64,000 nucleotides of DNA from a bacterium. GTDB taxonomy: Bacteria; Eisenbacteria; RBG-16-71-46; CAIMUX01. How positions within the stretch are numbered: position 1 is the stretch's first letter; the number at the start of each line of letters is the position of its first letter. Below are positions 55,339 to 62,278 of this stretch, in pieces. The DNA is taken from positions 54,241-118,240 of the forward strand of contig JAUIHP010000022.1 in assembly GCA_030431975.1 (NCBI GenBank), read 5' to 3'. The translations under genes and the position numbers were made by a program. Under the pieces are notes generated by a model. It was not told the DNA's origin. It did no database searches and was given only the letters and a program-made list of their open reading frames with translations.

Positions 55339-55447
55339 CGATCCGTTGGATCGTGATTGCAGGATGGAACAACAGCCCTAAGGCCAACTGAGCCAGCAGC
55401 CTACGGCCTGAGCCCGTCTCGGCCACGCACCTTCTTTTGAGATCTCC

Positions 55448-55540
55448 TCATCCAATCGGTCACTTGGGCCCGTAGCCCAGATGAGACCCGGCGCCGCTCG
55501 GCGTCGTTGGATGAAGCCCCTCTCGGGGTTTTGAAAGGAG
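55448..55540 (+). promoter_or_regulatory. Structured three-way-junction leader upstream of the DUF4331 gene
   Basis: TCATCCAA (55448-55455) pairs perfectly with TTGGATGA (55507-55514), enclosing TTGGGC/GCCCAG (55464-55469/55475-55480, loop CCGTA) and CGGCGCC/GGCGTCG (55489-55495/55500-55506, loop GCTC). Immediately after comes AAGCCCC/GGGGTTTT, a short terminator-like hairpin (55515-55532), touching the ribosome-binding site GAAAGGAG (55533-55540). This is the layout of a riboswitch or attenuator, but it matches no class I know. Confidence 0.55.
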
Positions 55541-55549
55541 ACCAACTCT

Positions 55550-56173
55550 ATGCAACGCAATACCTGGTATCGCAGTCGATGGCCATGGGGAGTCGCCATG
55601 GCACTTGTGCTGGCATGCGGAACCGCAAACTCCGCCGACCATAGCGAAGCGCCGATGGCGTCCGCTGACCCGGCTGCGGACATCGCGGACCTCTATGCCT
55701 GGCACAGCGGCAACAAGCTCGTCGCTGCACTCACCTACGCCGGACTTTCCGGCTCCATGACCGGGCCCCTCTACGATGACGACGTCCTCTACACCGTGCA
55801 CGTCGACAACGACGGAGACAACGAAGCGGACATCGATGTTCTCGTCCGATTTGGACGCAATGACGACGGAGACTGGGGCGTGCAGGTGGAGAACCTGCCC
55901 GGCTCTGACTCACCTTTGAGCGGCCCCGTGGGGACTCAGATCTCGGCAGGGGACGGGCGATACGTCTGGGCCGGATGGCGCGACGATCCCTTCTTCTTCG
56001 ATCTCGAAGGATTCACCACGACACTGCAGACCGGAACGCTTTCCTTCGACAACACCCGCGACTCGCTGGCCGGACTGAACATCAGCGCCTTCGTTCTCGA
56101 GATGGACTTGGCCGACGCCCGTGACGGCGAGACAGGTCCCCTGCGCGTTTGGGCAACCACGGGCCGGAAGTAG
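55550..56173 (+). CDS. DUF4331 N-terminal-half secreted protein
   Basis: A 207-residue exported protein: signal peptide (GVAMALVLACGTANSA) followed by DHSEAPMASADPAADIADLY, the hallmark H(S/R)EAP start of DUF4331 domains, then a beta-rich region (YTVHVDNDGDNEADIDVLVR). Normal DUF4331 proteins carry a second half (about 200 residues) in the same chain; here that half is the next gene, 12 bp downstream. AAAGGAG precedes ATG 55550, with a structured leader upstream. DUF4331 proteins are secreted or surface proteins of unknown role. Confidence 0.8.
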   Translation: MQRNTWYRSRWPWGVAMALVLACGTANSADHSEAPMASADPAADIADLYAWHSGNKLVAALTYAGLSGSMTGPLYDDDVLYTVHVDNDGDNEADIDVLVRFGRNDDGDWGVQVENLPGSDSPLSGPVGTQISAGDGRYVWAGWRDDPFFFDLEGFTTTLQTGTLSFDNTRDSLAGLNISAFVLEMDLADARDGETGPLRVWATTGRK

Positions 56174-56185
56174 GAGGGACCCATC

Positions 56186-56824
56186 ATGAAACAGATTTCG
56201 AACGAGAACACTCACCCTACGAATCTGCGTCGGAGTTTCACGGCTCGTTGCGTCCTCGGCGCTGCCATTGCGACGGCATTCAGTCTCGGGCTTGCGGCCT
56301 GCGGCGACGACGATGACAACGGAATGCAGCCGCCGGAAAACGAGTTCACCTTCGCGACCGAGGCGCCGTCCGCCTACACCCGGGTCGACCGGATGGGAAT
56401 GCCGGCCATTGCGACGGCCGTCATCTCCACGGGCAACAAGGACGACTACAACGAAGCGGATCCGAGCGATGACGTGGCGGGAACCTTTGTCGCCGACATC
56501 ACGGCGAACGTCGACGCGCTTCACGCTGCACTCGACGATGATTTGATGGGACTCGGGCTCACGCCCTGCCAGACGGCGGACTGTGTCGGCCAGGCGGCGC
56601 CTCTTGTTGTTCCAGATGTCCTCACCATTGATCCGTCGCAACCTGCGGGCTTTCCCAACGGTCGTCGACTCGAAGATCCGGTCATCGATGTGACCCTGGC
56701 GGTTGTGTTGCTGGATCTCGGGACTCACGGCGCCGGAACCTTGGCCGGAGTGCCGGTCAATCCGTCGTCCAACGACGTTCCGTTCCTTTCGTCCTTTCCC
56801 TACCTGGCGGGGCCGAACCAATGA
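56186..56824 (+). CDS. DUF4331 C-terminal-half lipoprotein
   Basis: A 212-residue predicted lipoprotein (lipobox LAAC, Cys39, then GDDDDN). The mature part reads RVDRMGMPAIATAVISTGNK, DDYNEADPSDD, GFPNGRRLEDPVIDVTLAVV and VNPSSNDVPFLSSFPYLAGP, which is the second half of DUF4331 (typically RxxRxGxPLxNEV, then FPNGRRLxDxVxD and NDxPFLxxFPYLA). So the family's single chain is split between this gene and the one before it, with separate export signals. GGAGGG precedes ATG 56186. Its stop overlaps the next start (ATGA). Confidence 0.8.
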   Translation: MKQISNENTHPTNLRRSFTARCVLGAAIATAFSLGLAACGDDDDNGMQPPENEFTFATEAPSAYTRVDRMGMPAIATAVISTGNKDDYNEADPSDDVAGTFVADITANVDALHAALDDDLMGLGLTPCQTADCVGQAAPLVVPDVLTIDPSQPAGFPNGRRLEDPVIDVTLAVVLLDLGTHGAGTLAGVPVNPSSNDVPFLSSFPYLAGPNQ

Positions 56825-58272
56825 AGCCAACAACGACGTCTTGCGGCGAGACTTGCGGAATAGCGCAGGAACCTCGAGAGAACAGGTCCGAACCGGGAGG
56901 CCCCTGCTCGGTTGGCCCTGACCACGGCGTGGCCCGGACCGTACGTTGGTCTCGCGGCTTTGGGCGCGCCGTGGCAGGCGCCTTTCTTTGCCTCGGTGCG
57001 GTTGTCCTGACGGCAGCCGAATCGACGGCGCATGGGCCGGGAACCCACGCTCCCAAAGCCAATGCTCATAAGCATCAGGGTTCTGAACCGCATGGTGCTG
57101 AAACGCGCGGCGCCGAGATGCACGGTGTTGAGATACACGGTGTTGAGATGCACGGTGTTGAAGCGCACGGTGCGGAGATGCTCGGTTCCGACATGCACGG
57201 TCCCTCGAACGACTCGTTGGAGCCCGCCCAGTCTTATGAGAACGAACTCGAGCGCGTAGATGAGGAGATCGCTTTCCTCACTCGGATTTCCGAAGAGAAG
57301 CCCGGCACTTGGAAGCCACTGGAGGGCCTCGCGGGCCTCTACCAGGAGCGGGCTCGACTCACCGGAAGCCTCGACGATCTTATGAGAGCGGATCAGCTGG
57401 TAGACGAAGCCTTCGCGTTGGCTGCTCCGGGCGCCGGTCCTTTCCTCCAGAGGGCGGCCCTCGATTTCAGCCTCCACCGGTTCGACCGCGTCGAGGATTC
57501 GTTGGCGAAAGCGGAGCAGAAGGTGATTCTCTCTCCGTCCGAAAGGGCCGCGATCCGCGGTCTTCGTGCGGACCTGATGCTCCAGTTTGGAGAGCCCGAG
57601 GCGTCCCTGCGTCATCTTGGTAGGACTCCCCCGGTAGACAGGGACGTCTCGTGGCTCACGATTGCGGCCGAAGCGGAGGGTGACTTTGTCGAGCTGTCTC
57701 GACTCGCGACCTTTGCCTGGAGTGTCGGCCAGCTGGAAGCCGCCGAGCGATTTCTGGTGAAGGCGGCCGACGGCTACCACGGACCTCGGGCCTGGCCGCA
57801 GGCGTGGATCCATCTGCACCGAGGTCTTCTCGACCTGGATCGTGGGCGTTGGGACGAAGCTCTCTCGCACTACGAGGACGCTTCGGCCGAGCTGAGCGGC
57901 TGGTGGCTGGTGGATGAACATGTCGCCGAGATCTACCGCCTTCAGGGGCGCACGGCGGAGGCCAAGGCGATCTATCTCGACGTCGTCGAGCGGACCGGTC
58001 ATCCGGAGTTCCTGGATGCGCTGGCGGAGTTGGCTGCAGACGAAGGCCGAACCGCGGACTTCGAGATGTGGGCATCACGCGCCGACCGGCTCTATGAAAA
58101 CCAGCTGGTTTCCACACCCGAAGCCGCCTGGGGCCACGCCTTCGATCACTACTTCGAAGTGCGACGCGATCACGAGCGTGCGCTTCAGTTGGCGAAAATG
58201 GACTACCGTCTGCGACCCAATGCGGAAACACGAGAGCGACTCACTCGAGCTCGGACTGCCGTGTCGTCATAG
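56821..58272 (+). CDS. TPR protein with His-containing pentapeptide repeats
   Basis: A 483-residue protein. A hydrophobic segment (AVAGAFLCLGAVVLTAA) at about 50-66 probably directs export. Residues 70-126 are His-rich: AHGPGTHAPKANAHKHQGSE, then seven pentapeptides of the HGAEM/HGVEI type (91-125). From about 130 to the end are TPR-like helical repeats (ERVDEEIAFLTRISEEKP; LEGLAGLYQERARL; ALSHYEDASAELSGWW). Evenly spaced His next to Glu suggests metal binding at the membrane or in the periplasm. It overlaps the DUF4331 C-half by 4 bp and ends the operon. The first 48 residues are an odd start for a signal peptide; a later start is possible. Confidence 0.8.
   Translation: MKPTTTSCGETCGIAQEPRENRSEPGGPCSVGPDHGVARTVRWSRGFGRAVAGAFLCLGAVVLTAAESTAHGPGTHAPKANAHKHQGSEPHGAETRGAEMHGVEIHGVEMHGVEAHGAEMLGSDMHGPSNDSLEPAQSYENELERVDEEIAFLTRISEEKPGTWKPLEGLAGLYQERARLTGSLDDLMRADQLVDEAFALAAPGAGPFLQRAALDFSLHRFDRVEDSLAKAEQKVILSPSERAAIRGLRADLMLQFGEPEASLRHLGRTPPVDRDVSWLTIAAEAEGDFVELSRLATFAWSVGQLEAAERFLVKAADGYHGPRAWPQAWIHLHRGLLDLDRGRWDEALSHYEDASAELSGWWLVDEHVAEIYRLQGRTAEAKAIYLDVVERTGHPEFLDALAELAADEGRTADFEMWASRADRLYENQLVSTPEAAWGHAFDHYFEVRRDHERALQLAKMDYRLRPNAETRERLTRARTAVSS
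57091..57195 (+). repeat. Seven tandem 15-bp units encoding HG[AV]E[MIAT]
   Basis: Units of 15 bp based on CACGGTGTTGAGATG encode HGAET, RGAEM, HGVEI, HGVEM, HGVEA, HGAEM and LGSDM. Five of seven keep the His. The DNA is near-identical between units 3, 4 and 5, so the array is young or kept uniform. Confidence 0.9.
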
Positions 58273-58284
58273 TCCGTCCAACAT

Positions 58285-58331
58285 CAAAAAGAGAGAAACG
58301 GGTTCCCGGCCTGGCTCGGAACCCGTTTCTC
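58285..58331 (-). terminator. Perfect 14-bp terminator hairpin with T tract
   Basis: GAGAAACGGGTTCC (58293-58306) pairs perfectly with GGAACCCGTTTCTC (58318-58331). On the minus strand it is followed directly by TCTTTTTG (58292-58285), making it a strong intrinsic terminator for the chaperone gene ending at 58464. The stem may also stop the plus-strand operon ending at 58272. Confidence 0.85.
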
Positions 58332-58334
58332 GTT

Positions 58335-58395
58335 GGGGAGGCACCCTCTCGGAGGGTGCAAGAGACCGGGGCTCTGGTCTCTTGTGGTGCTCCCC
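58335..58395. ncRNA. Structured RNA element (three-stem junction) between convergent genes
   Basis: GGGGAG (58335-58340) pairs with CTCCCC (58390-58395), enclosing two perfect hairpins: GCACCCTC/GAGGGTGC (58341-58348/58352-58359) and AAGAGACC/GGTCTCTT (58360-58367/58376-58383). Three perfect stems in 61 nt, directly next to the terminator, suggest a structured 3' UTR or a small RNA. On the plus strand a short TCTTTT follows (58399-58404). Which strand is expressed is unknown. Confidence 0.5.
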
Positions 58396-58463
58396 ATATC
58401 TTTTGCGCTGTCTTTCCGAATCCTCCTTCGAACCGCGTTTGACGGCTCGGCCGGTTCGTCCTC

Positions 58464-59114
58464 TTAGGAAGCCTGGCGGGCTTCGTAGATGGAAGCGGCG
58501 ACGTTGATCAGAGCGCGGGCGCGAAGTGCGGAGTCGTTCTCGTCATCGTCTCCGGCCTGCTCGACGGCGTATCCCAGACACTCGACGGCGTTGGAGAAGG
58601 CCACGGCGGCTTCCTCGGACTTGCCGGCGGACTGGAGAGCTGCGGCGTGCTGCATCTGCGTCTCGCCGAGGTTCGTCCAGGCGGTGATGTCTTCGCTGTA
58701 GAGCTCGACGGCGCTGGTGTAGTGACGGATGGCGTCCTCGAACTTCTCCTGCTTCTGGTAGATGGAACCGAGGACGGAGTGAAAGTAGGCGTCCATCGGG
58801 TTGTAGGTGTAGAGACCCTCGAAGATCTTCCGGGCGTCTTCCAGCTTGCCTTCTTCGAAGAGGTCGTAGCCCATGTCCGCGACCTGGTACATCTCTTCTG
58901 CGGAGATGCCTTCGAGCTGGGCCAGCGTGATGTCGCCGAGGATGAAGCCCTTGATCGCTTCTTCGATGTCCTCTTCAGAACAGCAGTCTTCTTCGTTCAG
59001 AATGTCGTCGCCGTCGGCGTCAAAGACGCGCTCGATGCCGTCATCACCCGTGACGACCGTGATGTCCTCGTTGCTCTCGGTTCCGACAACCTGGTTCTGA
59101 TTCTCGTTCGACAT
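58464..59114 (-). CDS. LcrH/SycD-type type III secretion chaperone paralogue
   Basis: About 216 residues, a close paralogue of the chaperone at 1333-2076: EEAIKGFILGDITLAQLEG, YQVADMGYDLFEEGKLEDA and KIFEGLYTYNPMDAYFHSVL are almost identical, while the acidic N-terminus (about 55 residues) and the C-terminal TPR (EDAIRHYTSAVELYSEDI onward) differ. AAAGGAG lies upstream of ATG 59114. Here no other type III gene is adjacent, so it may serve a cargo encoded elsewhere. A structured 3' UTR and strong terminator follow. Its N-terminus has a Cys pair (EEDCCSEED), also hinted in the paralogue (EEDTCTEE). Confidence 0.85.
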   Translation of the reverse strand: MSNENQNQVVGTESNEDITVVTGDDGIERVFDADGDDILNEEDCCSEEDIEEAIKGFILGDITLAQLEGISAEEMYQVADMGYDLFEEGKLEDARKIFEGLYTYNPMDAYFHSVLGSIYQKQEKFEDAIRHYTSAVELYSEDITAWTNLGETQMQHAAALQSAGKSEEAAVAFSNAVECLGYAVEQAGDDDENDSALRARALINVAASIYEARQAS

Positions 59115-59385
59115 TCTCTTTCTCCTTTGTGGCCCCACTGGGGCGGGGCCGAGCCCCATCTGCTCCGGGCGTTTCGCCCTTTCCTTTGACTGGGGCTGGG
59201 CCCCGAAAACCGTGACGCCCGACTTATCCGGCCGCGGTTCGTCAGAGTTGCTTCAAAGATCAAAAAAAGTTCGGAGACGTCGAGTTTGGATGGGGAGCGA
59301 GCCGTGATGCTGGACCTTCGAGGCTCGGCTCGGGTAGACTACGAGTCCAGGCAAGTTGAATGTTTGCTGAATGTTAGGAGAATCT

Positions 59386-60081
59386 TTGCCCCGGCTGGTT
59401 GCCGCTTTGATGCGCCATGGTCACTACGAGCAACCGGAGAAAACTCCGAGTGCTCACCTGCCGTATCCCCTTACAGAGAAGGGACGTAGCCAGGCCGAGG
59501 CCGCCGCGGAGGAGGTTGCTGCCTTCGCCGCGTCGAAGGGCTGGGTCTTGGACGGAGTCATCGAGACCTCCCAGCTTCTGCGGGCCTGGGAGACCGGGAC
59601 CATCATTTCCGGGATTTGGAGCCGCCGTTTCGAGCGACCTTTCCGGGTCGTTGAGTCAGACGGGCTTGCGGAAAGGGGTGTCGGAGCGGCTGCAAATCTG
59701 ACGGAGAGCGAGATCACGGTGATCGTGGAGCGGGATCCTCGCCACCACCTTCCGCCGAACTGGCGACTGGACAGTCAGATACGGCTGCCGTTCCCCGGCG
59801 CGGAGTCCCTGATGGATGCAGGCGCGAGGGTGCTGCAGCACTTGGATCGTCGTACGGCGACCCTGTCGCGAGAGATCGAGACCGACACGGTGCGTCTTTA
59901 TATAGGACACGGCGGCTCGATCCGGCATGCTGCAATCCATGCAGGTATCCTTCGTCTCGAGGACATGCCGCGGCTTTCGATGGAGAACTGTGGGACCGTC
60001 TACTTCGAGAAGGCGGATGGGGTGTGGGCGCACATTGACGGCGCCTGGAAGCCCCGAAACAAACGGCCCGCGACGGACTGA
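59386..60081 (+). CDS. Histidine phosphatase family protein (GAK neighbourhood)
   Basis: A 231-residue phosphatase of the phosphoglycerate-mutase/SixA superfamily. The catalytic motif is ALMRHGHYEQP near the N-terminus (RHG), and the second His lies in YIGHGGSIRHAAIHAGIL. I chose TTG 59386, with AGGAG 5 nt upstream, over ATG 59371, which overlaps that site. It is the first gene of a same-strand group (phosphatase, metallophosphoesterase, amphi-Trp x2, PhoU-kinase, ATP-grasp) that matches the GAK neighbourhoods noted in family-curation work. The substrate is unknown; a phospho-protein or phospho-metabolite of the same system is likely. Confidence 0.82.
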   Translation: MPRLVAALMRHGHYEQPEKTPSAHLPYPLTEKGRSQAEAAAEEVAAFAASKGWVLDGVIETSQLLRAWETGTIISGIWSRRFERPFRVVESDGLAERGVGAAANLTESEITVIVERDPRHHLPPNWRLDSQIRLPFPGAESLMDAGARVLQHLDRRTATLSREIETDTVRLYIGHGGSIRHAAIHAGILRLEDMPRLSMENCGTVYFEKADGVWAHIDGAWKPRNKRPATD

Positions 60082-60129
60082 CCTACCACCCTGGTGTGGG
60101 CGAATCGGCTATGGGCCGATGAAGAAAGA

Positions 60130-61479
60130 ATGAATACCAACGCACCGGCCAAACAACCGCCAAGAATCAACTGGCGAACCGATCATCTGGACGTCGAGTT
60201 CCCGACCGAGTTCGAGGACTGGCCCAAGTTTTCGTCCGACGAGATCGTCGGACTCTGCGGGGATGACTACGACATCTCCCTGGAAACTCTGAAGCGTCAC
60301 ACCGGCGGGCGACCCTGGGTCTGGCCACGGGAGCCGGTCGTTTTCATCTGTGACGTCCATGCCGACACGGACGGGTTTCTCCGTTCGTTGGTGGCTTCGG
60401 GGGCCGTCCGGAAGACGGGGCCCGAGGACGCGGACTTCGAACTGACCGAACTCGGACGGCAGTGCACGTTCGTCATCGGCGGAGACTGTCTCGACAAAGG
60501 ACCGCACAACCTTCGTCTTCTGCATTGTCTCGGGGACCTCATCGGTCTGGGCGCGGACGTCGAGATCCTGGCCGGCAACCACGATGTGCGGGCTCTCGTG
60601 GGTTTGGCCTACGCTGGACGCAAGGAGCCGAGGTTTGCCCATCTCTGGGTTCGGATGGGAAAGAAGTCGATTCCGCTCTTCCTGGAAGTGTACGAAGCGA
60701 TGGTCGAAGGAAACGAAACCGACTATGAGTTTCCCGACGACGATGAAGTGCGCAAGCGTCTCTTTCCGGACGAGTCGTGGTACGAGGCTTTTCCTGCAGC
60801 ATCCGCCGATCTGGTCAGTCCGATCAAAGTCGAGCGTGAGATCCAGCGCATTCGGGAGAAGGTTCAGGAACTTCAGCACGCGGCCAAGGAAGCCGGCCTG
60901 TCGCTGGGACAGATTTACGCGGCAACCCAGGCCGCACAGAAACTGTTTCTCGATCCTGCGGGCGGCTTCCATGGCTTTTTCGGAAGGATGAAGCTGGCTC
61001 ACCGCGCCGGTTCGTTCCTTCTCATTCACGCCGGTGTCGATGACACGGTGGCGGAGATCCTGAGGGCTGACGGCGTCGGCGGTCTGAACGAGAGATTCCA
61101 TTACCTCATGGAAACGGATCTCTTCGAGTTGTATCACGGGCCGATCGGAAACACGTTCCGGACAAAATACCGGACGGGGGATCTGCCCTTCACCGAGGTG
61201 GGTGTGCGGCACATGTACGAGTCGGGTCTCTACGCCATCGTACATGGGCATCGCAACATCACGCGCGGCCAACGCATCTCGGTTTCCAACGGTGTGCTCA
61301 ACTTCGAGTGTGATGCCTCGATCGACCGGAACACGCGGGCGATTGAAGGACTGGAAGGCCCCGGCGGAGCGGCGGTCGTTTTCCTTCCGCAGGGCCGCAT
61401 CCTTGCTACGAGCACGGACTATCCCTACATCAAGTCATTCGAGGCACGGCGTAACCTGGAATGGACGACTTTTGTCTGA
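60130..61479 (+). CDS. Calcineurin-like metallophosphoesterase (GAK neighbourhood)
   Basis: A 449-residue phosphoesterase with the full dinuclear-metal set: FICDVHADTDG (D-x-H), GGDCLDKGPHN (GDxxDxG), LAGNHDVRAL (GNHD), LIHAGVDD and VHGHRNIT (GH-x-H equivalent). An insert of about 120 residues (roughly 180-300, with a coiled-coil-like EIQRIREKVQELQHAAKEAG) separates GNHD from the later motifs. Start ATG 60130 has GAAAG just upstream; the earlier GTG 60094 is unlikely. It would hydrolyse phosphomonoesters or diesters. It lies between the histidine phosphatase and the amphi-Trp genes, 15 bp before the latter. Confidence 0.85.
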   Translation: MNTNAPAKQPPRINWRTDHLDVEFPTEFEDWPKFSSDEIVGLCGDDYDISLETLKRHTGGRPWVWPREPVVFICDVHADTDGFLRSLVASGAVRKTGPEDADFELTELGRQCTFVIGGDCLDKGPHNLRLLHCLGDLIGLGADVEILAGNHDVRALVGLAYAGRKEPRFAHLWVRMGKKSIPLFLEVYEAMVEGNETDYEFPDDDEVRKRLFPDESWYEAFPAASADLVSPIKVEREIQRIREKVQELQHAAKEAGLSLGQIYAATQAAQKLFLDPAGGFHGFFGRMKLAHRAGSFLLIHAGVDDTVAEILRADGVGGLNERFHYLMETDLFELYHGPIGNTFRTKYRTGDLPFTEVGVRHMYESGLYAIVHGHRNITRGQRISVSNGVLNFECDASIDRNTRAIEGLEGPGGAAVVFLPQGRILATSTDYPYIKSFEARRNLEWTTFV

Positions 61480-61494
61480 ACTACGGAGGATGTT

Positions 61495-61824
61495 ATGAGC
61501 GAGCACGATATGGAACGTGAGGCAGCTCTCAATGGGAGCGAGGCGACTGAAGTCGAAGAAACGTCGGAATCCGAAAGCGGGCAGATCAAGTACCAGTCCG
61601 CGATGGCGCTTTCCGAAGCCGCCTCCTACTTCGAGGCGATCGTCGCCGCCCTGCGCAAGGGGCAGATGACGGTCAGCCACGGGGACACGACGCTGACCCT
61701 GGCCCCGAGCGATCAGGTCGAGGTTTCGGTCAAGGCGGCGCGGAAGAAGGGCAAGGAAAAGATCGAGTTCGAAGTGGAGTGGCGTCAGGCCCCCAAATCA
61801 GATCTTCACATTAGTAGTGAGTGA
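61495..61824 (+). CDS. Amphi-Trp domain protein 1
   Basis: A 109-residue protein with a disordered acidic N-terminus and an amphi-Trp domain (about 32-97): SAMALSEAASYFEAIVAALR, then GQMTVSHGDTTLTLAPSDQV and KIEFEVEWRQ, the Trp-bearing last strand for which the domain is named. These small proteins are found beside ATP-grasp and HPr-kinase-like enzymes in GAK systems and are suspected carriers or modification targets. GGAGG precedes ATG 61495. The tail of about 10 residues is not conserved in its partner. Confidence 0.8.
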   Translation: MSEHDMEREAALNGSEATEVEETSESESGQIKYQSAMALSEAASYFEAIVAALRKGQMTVSHGDTTLTLAPSDQVEVSVKAARKKGKEKIEFEVEWRQAPKSDLHISSE

Positions 61825-61848
61825 TCCGGGTTAACGTCGGGAGACAGA

Positions 61849-62136
61849 ATGGCGAAGGATGATCGGGAGTTTCGGCATGAGTCGCTCCAGGATGGACGCT
61901 CTCTCACAGCCTACATGGAGGCCATCAAGGCTGGATTCATCAACGGAACGTTGACGTTGAAAGACGACACCGGAGAGATCGTCGTGCATCCGTCGGGACT
62001 GATCCGACTTCAGATCGACACGACGAGAAAGCGCGACCGGGTCAAGATGGTGCTGCGTTTGGAATGGAAAGAGGAGGAGGCCTCGGGAGTGCAGAGCAAC
62101 GGGGCTCTCGTCATCGACGGAAATCCCGACGAGTAG
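61849..62136 (+). CDS. Amphi-Trp domain protein 2
   Basis: A 95-residue paralogue of the preceding protein: RSLTAYMEAIKAGFINGTLT, IVVHPSGLIRLQIDTTRKRD and KMVLRLEWKEEE, ending in the Trp strand. It lacks the acidic N-terminal tail but has a short C-terminal tail. GGGAGA precedes ATG 61849, 24 bp after the first. Two adjacent, diverged copies suggest two carriers or a heterodimer in the same system. Confidence 0.8.
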   Translation: MAKDDREFRHESLQDGRSLTAYMEAIKAGFINGTLTLKDDTGEIVVHPSGLIRLQIDTTRKRDRVKMVLRLEWKEEEASGVQSNGALVIDGNPDE

Positions 62137-62157
62137 ACGGTTGACGATCGACGAGGG

Positions 62158-62196
62158 CCGGACGCGACGACCGGACGCGACGCCCGCACGCGACGA
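62158..62196. repeat. Three tandem 13-bp units (CCGGACGCGACGA)
   Basis: Units CCGGACGCGACGA, CCGGACGCGACGC and CCGCACGCGACGA lie in the 142-bp gap between the second amphi-Trp gene and the PhoU-kinase gene. The spacer is otherwise empty apart from a weak GGGGAG before the next start. Confidence 0.8.
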
Positions 62197-62278
62197 CCCG
62201 GGTACCACGGCGTTGCGCGGTCTACAACGATAGGTCCTTTGGTTCTGACTAGATGGGGAGTGGCCAACGGCGTTCTCG

